64,000 nucleotides of DNA from Mesorhabditis belari (Eukaryota > Nematoda > Chromadorea > Rhabditida > Rhabditidae), in NCBI GenBank assembly GCA_958450365.1, contig CAUEEP010000211.1, positions 124,001 to 188,000 of the forward strand, in the 5' to 3' direction. Below are positions 19,291 to 28,900 of the stretch, piece after piece. The translations under genes were made by a program, and so were the position numbers. Below the pieces are notes generated by a model, which made no database searches, was not told the origin of the DNA, and saw nothing but the letters and a program-made list of their open reading frames with translations. Each line of letters starts with the position of its first letter. Position 1 is the first letter of the stretch.

Positions 19291-22200
19291 CTGTATGTCT
19301 GTCTGCCTGTCTGACCGTCTGTCTGCCTGTCCGTCTGTCTGTCTGTCTGTCCGTCTGCCTGTCCGTCTGTCTGTCTGTCTCTAGACTCTAAAAATCATTG
19401 AAGTACTAAAGCTGTTTTTCAATCATAAAATAAAAAGTTTCTCTTGGTAAAAATAGATAGATTCAAGCGAGTTTCATAAATTTTATCAATATATCAAAAA
19501 CTATTTTTGAAGCTTTGTTCCCTATTGACTGTGATCTTTTGTGCTTGGTTGTCTCCAATTGTGGCGGCTGAGACGAAAAATGGACTGCTGGTGTGCCTCC
19601 GGCAAAGGCCATTCATCTACATTACTCGAAAAATCACCGACATTTTCCAAGCGGATCCGATCATTTCTTTAGCTATCACAAAGGTGAGCTAGATGAGAGC
19701 TTTAGCTATCTACAATCAAAGATTTCAGTTCTGTTTCGACTTTCTCTGTGCCAGCAATGTGCTTGGGTATTTCCATGCGCTTGTTTATAGGCATCAGGTG
19801 TGATTTTGCAAGAAATAGATCAATGGGAATCGATTTCTGAATCTTTTTATTGTTAGACATAGAGACTAGCTGTTGACAGAGGTGTTTAAAAAGACAGAGG
19901 TGACAGTTGACAATCAGAGGTGTTTAAAAGCAAGTTTCGAGACAGTCTTGTTTGGCTTTACTCCATCAAATCAAACGGCCAGACAGACAAGAAGACAGGC
20001 AGACAGACAGACAGACAGACAAGAAGACAGGCAGGCAGACAGACAGACAAACAGGCGGACAGACAAATGATTCCTAGAGATTCCATCAAATCTTAAATCC
20101 CAAATCTCGCAACAACTCTTCTTCAATAGTTTTTGAAATAAAATTCTTTTAGGTTTCAGTAAGAGACAAATCTCGTCTTCATCTCAATAAATGGAAACGT
20201 TATCTGTTAAATATTAGCGCTTACGTTTGCACAGCAATTGGATTGGGGATAATTGAAGCTGGGTTGACATCGGTGGATATGGTGAGTTCTTATGGTTACT
20301 AGTTGTGCTATTAGCTATTAGCTATTAGCTAAAATCGTGCACAGATTCGACTGGATTTGAGCTTGGTTTTACAAGGCTTTACAAAGGCCTGGCGGCTAGA
20401 TCTTCTCCTGAAAATTGAGACATCTCCGGCTCTCGTGGGGAAATTTCGGCGAAAGCTTCCGGGAGCTTGGACGGTGATGGAGCATCGATGTCACCTTGAA
20501 ATCGATGATTCGATGAAAGTACGCCTTCCGGAGCTCTGGAATTTACTTTTTAATTGTTTTGATTTTGATCTATCCTGAAAATTGAGACAAAATGCTAATC
20601 AATTGCTCAAATCCAGTCCAATCTGTGGACAACAATAGCTATTAGCTAAAGTTGTGCACAGATTCAACTCGATTTGAGCTTGCTTTTGTTTTACAAGGCT
20701 TTACAAAGGCCTGGCGGCTAGATCTTCTCCTAAAAATCGAGACAAAATGCTAATCAATTACGGAACACTAAAATGAAATCCGTTTTTGCGAAAGAGCAAT
20801 AGTTTTTTTTTTTTTTTGCAAAATTTTAGGTAATTTTTTGATTTTCACGATTTCTGGAATAAAGAATAAAGAATAAAGAAAAATAAAGAAAAATGATTGT
20901 TAGATTCGAGATTTATGACATTGTAGTGTCATAAATCTTATGCTATGACACTGTCGAAGCTTACGACTATGCCAAAAGCGGGAATTCGATATCCTGTGCA
21001 AATTAAAGTTCAAATTCAAACAACTATCTCAGTCATTGTCATTACCTTCAGCAGTTTATGAATGAAAACAAACTCAATCTTGATTTACAATAGAATAGAG
21101 CAAGGTATAAAGCCATACTCTAACGGCAATGGGTTCTGTAGCAGTGTAGCGTGTTGGTGAGTGTTCGCGAGCTCGAATCCCAGCTCCAACCCTGCCTAAC
21201 TAAATTCTGTGTCTCGTGCAAAACAAAGTTCAAAATTAAACAAGTCCTATTCTTTTGCGATTCGAAACCTTGGAGATAGCCGATTGGGAACCTCAGAGCT
21301 GGTCCAAGAAAGTTCCTAACTGTCGTTGAATTCCAGTCGGAAATCGAATTCCTCAACCCTGAGCTTTCCTCATATTTTCTCTCATCTGATTTCAATTGTG
21401 CCGTTTTTCGCTCATACGTCACTTATATGACAATCGTTGTCGGGTAAGCTTCAATTAAACAATTAAATCAGACAACAATCCACCTCAGCCTAAGCCTAAG
21501 CCTGAGCCTGAGCCTAAGCCTAAGCCTAAGCCTCAGCCTGAGCTTGAGCCTCAGCCTAAGCCTAAGCTTGAGCTTGAGCCTAAGCCTAAGCCTAAGCCTA
21601 AGCCTAAGCCTAAGCTCTCCGTTTCGTAATCTCCATGTGATTACTTTCAGCATTGGTGCCTTCGGGGCATTTGTTGTGATGATCTTCTTGGTTCTTCACT
21701 CATATCTCTCAATTCGGAGCCATATGAATATGCATAAAAAGATCCAAGAGCTAGCTCTGAATCTCTTGTATTCAATGTCAGCACAGGTTGGTTGACAAGG
21801 TAAAATAAGAAAATTCGATTTTCTTTTCAGGTTTTTGTTTTTTCGATTCTTCTCTTCACTCCATTCACGGTTCTCGTCATTTTGTATGTGAATCGAGCGG
21901 TCGCTTTTACGCAAGCCTGTAAGTAGACAATCACCGTAACCTAAGCCTAAGCTATCGTAGTCTTCAGTTTTCTAAAACGTGTCCATTTTTGCAACTATTG
22001 TAATCCCTAGTCAAGCTGATCAAATATCGTAGTCCTCTTTTGTCTTTCTACCATTGGAAATCAATCTTTCTCTCACTACCGTAATCTTGTCTCAAATTTA
22101 TCGAATCTATTCAATTTTTGTCTAATTTTGTGATGGAAAGAATATCGAAAGATAGAAAAAGTGAATAGATTGAATAAAAATAAAGACAAGATTACGATAG

Positions 22201-23526
22201 AAAGAGAAAGGGGACACGCTTTAGGGAAAGAATTAGAAGCACGGGGTATAATATGGGCACGATATTACGGGAACAAGTTGATAATGTTTGCATTGGGTTG
22301 TCCCGTTATGAATGCGCGTTTTCTTACTATTCTGTAAATTTCTCAAGATACCGAAATCAAGAAAAAGATATATATGAGTTTTATTCGAAAGCTGAAGATC
22401 TCCTCTACATTTTCATATAAAAAGCTTTTGAATTTGTCGAGCTTTTGGGGCAAATTGACTGCACAGAAGAAGAGGTGGCCAAAAAATGGAAGGGTGCCTT
22501 TGGATCAAGTTTTGGCTCCGCTCAAATTGAGCTAACCGTTTGATGTTTGGCCAATAGATATATCAATACAACTTTTTAAAAATATAACAATTTCAGAGCA
22601 TCTTTACTTTTCTTTTCTTTTCTGGGCGGTTATTTTACAGCATAAAACTTGAGGAATAGCTAAGCTGGAGATGGGTTTTTTCGAAAACGACTGGACAACC
22701 CAATGACAACCCAATGCAAACATTATCAACTTGTTCCCGTAATATCTTGCCTTTGTGCAATCAATTTGCCCAAAAGCTGAACAAATTCCAAAGGTTTTTA
22801 TATCAAAATGTAGAGGAGATGTTCAGCTTTCGAATGATATATAACACTCATATGCATCTGTTCGATATCTTGAGAAATTTACAAAATAGTAAAAACGCGC
22901 ATTCATAACTGGACAACCCAATGCAAACATTATCAACTTGTTCCCGTAATATCTTGCCCATATTATACCCCGTTCTTCTAATTCGTACTTGAACTTTGTA
23001 CTTACTTACTCGTTACGATAGAAAGTGGATAGATTGAATGAAAATAAAGTACGATAGAAAGAGAAACTTACAGTACTTACTCCTACTTACTCTTACTTAC
23101 TTACTTACTTACTTACTTACTGAGTACTCTTGAGAGAGCTCAAATTGTATGTACCGTGATTCCAGGGGCCGTAGCTACAATGATTTTCTCTTCTCACAAC
23201 ATCTGCTCATCGATCACGCTGATTGCTTCAAGTCGAAATTATCGAAAAGCTTCGAAAAAACTCTACAAAACGTACAAAATGATGCTACAGAGAGGTGAAT
23301 TCATCTAGAGATTTCATTTCTGACTCCAGTTCTAGGGAATTCATCTAGAGATTTCATTTCTGACTCCAGTTCTAGGGAATTCATCTAGAGATTTCATTTC
23401 TGACTCCAGTTCTAGGGAATTCATCTAGAGTTTTCCTTTCTGAATCCAGTTCTAGGGAAATCTTCAACAGTGACCGTCACCCCGAGTAAAGGACCCCGAA
23501 TGGGCACTCAAACAATGAAGGCTTGA
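18217..23526 (+). CDS. serpentine chemoreceptor B, Str superfamily
   Basis: Nine exons join in phase: 18217-18375, 19513-19683, 19729-19797, 20153-20281, 21337-21443, 21651-21786, 21831-21918, 23166-23294 and 23456-23526 (TGA). They total 1059 nt, 352 residues, a normal length for this superfamily. Landmarks are GATPVKSRYYARFLLWIE after segment 1, HALVYRHQ, SRLHLNKWKRYLLN, LHSYLSIRSHMNMHKK, LLYSMSAQ and SSITLIASSRNYRKA before a short Ser/Thr-rich tail. The exon 2 acceptor is a weaker GAAG. Introns hold CTGT arrays, a tRNA-like unit, telomere-like repeats and MITEs. The final intron is tandemly duplicated (four 40-bp units). Expected role is a chemosensory receptor at the ciliary membrane. It is a close relative of C and divergent from it. 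Confidence 0.87.
18555..18780 (+). repeat. TCTGTCCG tetramer-octamer array, chemoreceptor B intron 1
   Basis: Mixed units of CTGT, CCGT and GCCT with an internal larger duplication. Open in several frames by composition. Similar arrays lie at 19258-19382 and, inverted, at 19978-20068. Confidence 0.92.
18878..18957 (-). tRNA. tRNA-like unit, probable pseudogene or SINE head
   Basis: The minus strand has an A box (TGGTGTAGTGGTTAGTGCGC) and B box (GGGTTCGAGTCC) at normal spacing. The 3' side does not pair with the 5' side as an acceptor stem, so it is not a normal tRNA. It lies in intron 1 of receptor B. Confidence 0.55.
19258..19382 (+). repeat. CTGT-type microsatellite, chemoreceptor B intron 1
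   Basis: Tandem TCTG with CCGT and GCCT variants, next to an imperfect palindrome at 19197-19258 (TCTTAAATGA against TCATTTAAGA). Confidence 0.9.
19978..20068 (+). repeat. ACAG-type microsatellite, chemoreceptor B intron 3
   Basis: Tandem AGACAGAC with GGCAG variants, the reverse complement of the array type in intron 1. Confidence 0.9.
20335..20765 (+). repeat. direct duplication in chemoreceptor B intron 4
   Basis: A block containing GATTTGAGCTTG, TTACAAGGCTTTACAAAGGC and CTGGCGGCTAGATCTTCTCC occurs at about 20335-20420 and again at 20650-20735. No coding meaning found. Confidence 0.7.
21125..21190 (+). tRNA. weak tRNA-like unit
   Basis: GTAGCAGTGTAGCGTGTTGG resembles an A box and GAGCTCGAATCCC a B box, at tRNA-like spacing. 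No acceptor pairing. It lies in intron 4 of receptor B. Confidence 0.35.
21478..21620 (-). repeat. interstitial telomere-like repeat (TTAGGC variants)
   Basis: CCTAAG units with GAGCCT and CAGCCT variants, i.e. TTAGGC read on the minus strand, the canonical nematode telomere repeat. About 23 hexamers in intron 5 of receptor B. Confidence 0.85.
22294..22704. mobile_element. MITE with TIR TTGGGTTGTCC
   Basis: Left end ATTGGGTTGTCCCGTTATGA, right end CTGGACAACCCAAT. A right-end-only relative lies at 22760-22923 and a compact 145-bp version at 43261-43405. It lies in intron 7 of receptor B. Confidence 0.7.
22710..23130. repeat. dispersed element fragments and ACTT microsatellite, chemoreceptor B intron 7
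   Basis: Fragments of the repeat seen at 6190-6640 recur here (AACTTGTTCCCGTAATATC twice), followed by an ACTT array at about 23070-23117. No exon seen. Confidence 0.6.
23297..23456 (+). repeat. four-fold 40-bp tandem duplication of the last chemoreceptor B intron
   Basis: Four 40-bp units start at 23297, 23337, 23377 and 23417. Each ends in CCAGTTCTAG, so three decoy acceptors (23335, 23375, 23415) precede the one at 23455 that restores the tail. Only the first unit has the GTGAAT donor. Using a decoy acceptor leads to an in-frame TAG within four codons. Confidence 0.9.
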
Positions 23527-23845
23527 AAAAAGTATTGAATTTTGTTCTGACATCTTGTGATTTTGTTGATATGAATGAAGTATGAAGTAATTACTTTAAC
23601 TGTTTTCAAAGAACAGCTGTATTTATTAGTAAAAATATAACAAAATTTAACTAGGGAATTGCTCGGATTTGGGATATTGGATTGCTCCGATTTATTGAAC
23701 TTAGCGCAGAAATGCTACCTTAAAATTCAAAGGGAAATTCAGTTTTACTCCAAAGCTTCCAGTTTTCGGGAAAAATCCTTATGAAGTTTGGGAAAAACGA
23801 CACCGCCTCGATATGAGACCGAATTACTTTCCCGATAACAGTGAC

Positions 23846-23907
23846 CGGATGGTGTAGTGGTTAGCGTGCTCGCCCTTCAGGGCTCGAGTTCGACTCCCCT
23901 CACGCTC
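23846..23907 (+). tRNA. tRNA-like unit with T-run terminator
   Basis: A box TGGTGTAGTGGTTAGCGTGC and B box GAGTTCGACTCCC with an anticodon-like stem between. TTTTTT follows at 23908, as a pol III terminator would. The acceptor stem is weak. It lies downstream of receptor B. Confidence 0.55.
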
Positions 23908-24090
23908 TTTTTTGCTCGCCTTTTTTTGTGCTTTTTTGTTTTCTATAAACGGTAAGAAGCTAAATAGGGCTCTAGAAAATGGCTGAAAACAACTTTGCCA
24001 GACAACGAGTGTTTACAGGGCCGCATATCCGCATATCATTTTTGAATTCTTTCTCTAAAAATCTTCAAATTTATCCATTTTTTGTATATT

Positions 24091-24594
24091 TATATATGTT
24101 GTGTCCGATTTAGATTTCCGTCCGATTTAGATTCAATCTAAATCGGACGTCCGATTTAGATTGAACTTATCGCGGACGTCCGATTTAGATTACAGTCTAT
24201 ATCGGACGTCCGATTTAGATTCAATCTAAATCTTGAATGGATTGAACAATAATATAAACATGCTTAATATATGTTCTTAAGCGTTTTCTGTAGTTTTCTG
24301 CATTTTTCAAAGGTCTTTTATTGATTACAGTCTATATCGGACGTCCGATACAGATCGAACAATAATAAACGTGCTTAACATATGTTCTTTGAAAAGCGCA
24401 GAAAATTGCAAAAAAAACGCTTAAGAACATATATTAAGCACGTTTATTATTGTTCGATCTGTATCGGACGTCCGATATAGACTGTAATCTAAATCGGACG
24501 TCCGCGATAAGTTCAATCTAAATCGGACGTCCGATTTAGATTGAATCTAAATCGGACGGAAATCTAAATCGGACACAACATATATATTGGGTTG
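24091..24594. mobile_element. palindromic element, TIR TATATATGTTGTGTCCGAT
   Basis: Both ends read TATATGTTGTGTCCGATTTA. The arms contain a few copies of GGACGTCCGATTTAGATT units and an inner palindrome around CGTTTTCTGTAGTTTTCTGC. A much larger copy with an expanded array lies at 48709-49895. Confidence 0.85.
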
Positions 24595-24595
24595 G

Positions 24596-24850
24596 TGGAA
24601 AAGTCCTTTGGAGCTTTGGATTTTTGGGGGAGTGCCCCTAAATAAGTTTCCAATTTTGACGTTTTTTAGCTCATCCTAAAGCTGAATTCAATACGGATCG
24701 ATTAGGGAAAAACGGTTTTGAGAGTATACATTTTTCCAGGTTTTAAGGCTATTTTAGTAAGGGGGGAAAGGGCAAAAATGGCCGTGTGGCCGTTTCGGGG
24801 TTTTCGTGCTTTTTCCTGGCTAAAAACGCGTTAAACGTGGTTGCGCCAAA
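24596..24850. other. solo mariner-like end and unassigned sequence
   Basis: TTGGGTTGGTGGAAAAGTCC at 24596 looks like a single mariner TIR. The following sequence, including AGCTCATCCTAAAGCTGAAT, recurs inverted near 33340-33380. No gene seen. Confidence 0.5.
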
Positions 24851-25175
24851 GTGACCCTAGGTAAAACAAATTTTCAGAATCTTAAGCAAAAATTTTTGAC
24901 AAACATTGTCACCGGTGGAAGTCGAACCAGCGACCCTCAGATCAATAGCCTTTCTCGATTTTCCTTCGTTTTTCTCGTTTTTTCCTGAAATTCCTGAAAA
25001 AAGCCTTCTAACAACATCAAAAAAATGATAAAACAAAAAAAAGTGGAAAAACGAAGGAAAATCGCGAAAAGCGGTGGAAAGGCTATTGATCTGAGGGTCG
25101 CTGGTTCGACTTCCACCGGTGACAATGTTTGTCAAAAATTTTTTGCTAAGATTCTGAAAATTTGTGTCTAGGGGT
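24851..25175. repeat. long palindrome with a tRNA 3'-half in each arm
   Basis: Arms of about 120 bp pair: TTGACAAACATTGTCACCGG against its complement near 25110-25140. Each arm contains GATCTGAGGGTCGCTGGTTC, the D-less 3' part of a tRNA with a B box. The centre is AT-rich. Confidence 0.8.
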
Positions 25176-25267
25176 TATTTTGGACGCTGATCACGAATAA
25201 CATGTTTTTAGCCAAGGTTTCTGCACGAAAAACTACCGAAACGTGAAAACAGCCATTTTTTGGCTCT

Positions 25268-25440
25268 GTCGGCTCTGTCGGGTTAACGTTAAGTTTAACG
25301 GGTTAACGTTAAGGCTAACGAGTTAACGTTAACGTTAACGGGTTGACGTAACGGGTTAACGTTAAGGTTAACGGGTTAACGTTAAGGTTAACGGGTTAAT
25401 GTTAACACTAACGGGTTAACGTTAACGCTAACGGGGAAAC
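25268..25440 (+). repeat. GTTAACG repeat array
   Basis: Imperfect tandem units of GGGTTAACGTTAAGG, about 17 bp, followed at 25560-25695 by inverted GTTAACGGCTAGCCGTTTAC motifs. Intergenic, downstream of both receptor B and the minus-strand GPCR. Confidence 0.8.
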
Positions 25441-25921
25441 GGATTTGACCAGCTACGATAGTTGCAAAATAGACACGTTTTAGAAAACTGAAGACTACGA
25501 TAGCTTAGGCTTAGGTTACGGTGGTTGTCTACTTACACGCTTGCGTAAAAGCGATCGCTCGACTAGCCGTTAACGAATGATTCATTAACGGCTAGCCGTT
25601 TACATATGATTCGTTAGCGTCTATCGAAAAATTTCATTCGTAAGCGACTAGCCGTTTACGAAATGATTCGTTAGTTGAATTTCGTAAACGGCTACGACAT
25701 TTATTTTCATAAAAAGATATTCACAAATGGGGGAAAAGAATAATCACAAAAGGGCAAAATAACAAGAAATGAAAGAGTTCTTTTCCAAATCTTTTCAATA
25801 GATCAAAAGTCGAGGATAAAAGAATACACGTATTTTTGGAGATACAAGAATCTATGTAAATATAAAAAAAAATGATATTTGAATGGGATATGGTCATTTT
25901 TTTTTGATTTGAAAAGGATAT

Positions 25922-28900
25922 TTAGGTGCTCATTTTCGGCAATAGACTCATCCGCACGTGTTCCTTCGTATCGTCCCCCTGGAAATGGAAAGGGAAATCA
26001 TTTCATTGACAGTCATCTAGAATTCATCTAGAATCGATTTATGGCTTAGTCTTCGCCTTAAGCCATTGTAAAGTTGATAATAATCGACTTGTCGACTTCC
26101 TAAACACTTGTGACTCACCTACCGTAACCCGATTAGCCAATAGGCAATGTTTATCATCTCGATCTTGTTGCTAGACGATCCCCTACTTTTTATGTTTACT
26201 TTAGCAACTGCATAGCAACGGCTAACCCGGACTACGGTAGTCTGAGCTTAGAACTCCCACCCAAGAGCCAGCTGTCCTGTCGCAGAGATTGATCTCCATA
26301 GTTTGAGCTTAGAACTCCCACCCAAACCCTCACCACTAATTCCCAACTCATTTGACAAAAGTTTGCAAGTAATAATGACTTCCTCTACACGTCTACAGTA
26401 TTAAATAGTGGTATTGTTGTGATCAGCGACTGAGTTTCCCCAACGACTGAGTTTCCCCAACGACTGAGTTTCCCCAACGACTGAGTTTCCCCAACGACTG
26501 AGTTTCCCCAACGACTGAGTTTCCCCAACGACTGAGTTTCCCCAACGACTGAGTTTCCCCAACGACTGAGTTTCCCCAACGACTGAGTTTCCCCAACGAC
26601 TGAGTTTCCCCAACGACTGAGTTTCCCCCAACGACTGAGTTTCCCCAACGACTGAGTTTCCCCAACGACTGAGTTTCCCCAACGACTGAGTTTCCCCAAC
26701 GACTGAGTTTCCCCAACGACTGAGTTTCCCCAACGACTGAGTTTCCCCAACGACTGAGTTTCCCCAACGACTGAGTTTCCCCAACGACTGAGTTCCCCGA
26801 GTGCCACCACACCCAAACCCCCACCACCAATTCCCGACTCACAAACACTCCCGTAACAAAATCTGAATCTCGTTAAGTCAAAACTAACCAATAATAAGAT
26901 AAAGAACACCTCGCCAGTCAGAAATTTGGGCTTTCTGGATCGTAGAACCCATTGTAGAGTTCATTCTAACCCTTTGTCCAAAGAAAAGTCCCAAGAGACT
27001 TCGAGTTTTGTATCTGATAGCTTTCACAATGAAAAGACTCCCTTTTTTTCATGTTCTAATTGAGTTTGAGATTAAAGTTTCTTAAATTTTGTTTACAGTA
27101 TCTGTGCTACTGTGAATATCTCATTTCCTTTGCCACTCACCTTGAGACTTTCCGCCAGACTGCGTGTTCGACTTCTTGGGGTTGCAAGGGCCAGCTGTCC
27201 TGTCGCAGAGATTGATCCTCTCTCCGTGCATGGGGATATCCCTTCAGAAGGACACGACGACACCTGTAAAGTAAAGAATACGTAATTTAATGTTGTTTTT
27301 AATAATCATTTGGCTTACAAGGGGAATGGTCTTAGCTTAAAGTTTGGAATCGATTGGTTGATCGATTGGAATCGATTGGTTGATCGATTGGGATCGATTG
27401 GTTGATCGATTGGAAACACAGTGCTAAACATAGAATGAGTAATGGGAAATAAAACGTCACAAAAAATTAGCCGCTAATAGCCACGGAAATGCGAGAAAAA
27501 AATTGGGATTGAAAACTTCGGGATTCCTTTATAAGGTTTCTCTCGCTACCAGCTCGAGATGAGGTCGTGGCCTAGTGGATAAAGGCTTAGAAACAGTAGC
27601 CCAATGGTCTTGGGTTCAATTCCTCCCAGCGGTTCTTTTATTCTTTTTTGCGATTTTTGAAAACATTTTTTGATACGTTAGTTTAAGCTTGCTTTTCAAA
27701 AGATCTTGCTTTCCAAAGCCATCCAATATTCCAAAATAATATGTAACACGAAATTGCAACAAAAGAAAGGTTTCTTAGAGTATGCTTGATGTTATAAGCT
27801 TTATTTTAAGGCTTAAGGATTTTAAGGCTTTTAAGACCTAAGCAGCTTTGGTCATTTCCTTTCCATCTTTCTTCAGTTATTTCAATTTGATACAATAAAA
27901 TTAGTGTAAATAATGATGATTTTAAATATCTGTTCTGACTTTTTTTCCAATCGCAAAACCAAAATAATTTGCATTTGAGCGGAATTGAACCAAAGGGTAA
28001 AAATGAATTGAAATGGAGAGCCATTTCAATGACTAGACCTCTATCCACTAAGCCACAAGCTCATCTCTACCCGTTAACGAGAGAAGTCTTATAAAGGATC
28101 TTTCATATCTTTCAATCCCGATTTTCCATTCCAGATTCCTCTATAGCTATTAGCGATTAATTTTTGTGGCCTTTTATTCACCATTGACGACCCTATGCTA
28201 TGCACTTTTGTTTCCAATCGATCAACCAATCGATCAACCAATCGATCAACCAATCGATCAACCAATCGATCAACCAATCGATCAACCAATCGATCAACCA
28301 ATCGATCAACCAATCGATCAACCAATCGATTCCAAACTTTAAGCTGAGACTATTCGCTGTAAATGATCAATCGCTGAGACTATTAGCTGTAAATGATCAA
28401 TCATATGAGTTATAGCTTGATTTAGTTAATGTCAGAATGTTAAATGATCGAAATTGTTGTTAGTAAAACCAAAAGTGTTGTTGAGATTTGATAAAACTTA
28501 CAATATTACAATATTAAATATTGATTACTTTACAAAAGTAATCAATATTTGTATTGAATATTGAATTGAATATTGAATCAATATTGAACATCAAATGAAC
28601 AACACTTTAAAAGCAAGCAATCAAAATCTCTGTGTGAGTCTGAAAAATCCAAAAAAAATCATCCCGAAATGTTGCTAATCATGCAAAAATGAGGAAAAAG
28701 TGTTAGAAATCGAAATAAAAATTTCCGGTACTCTTTTGACGTCCAAGCGCCGGGGATCGGCGAGTCTCATTTTGAATCTGCAAAATGTGGGGTCGAGTTT
28801 AGTGCTGTGTGGAAAGGAAATGCACTTACTTTTGCATGTAAATTGTTACTGCTAGTTGACTTAAGCAAAGCGCTAGCTTGGCTATTAGTTAAGTGATAAA

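Noticed and set aside
26385..26909. A 174-codon minus-strand frame with RWGNSVVGETQSLGKLS repeats
   Set aside because: It is the 17-bp minisatellite within the last intron of the peptide GPCR.
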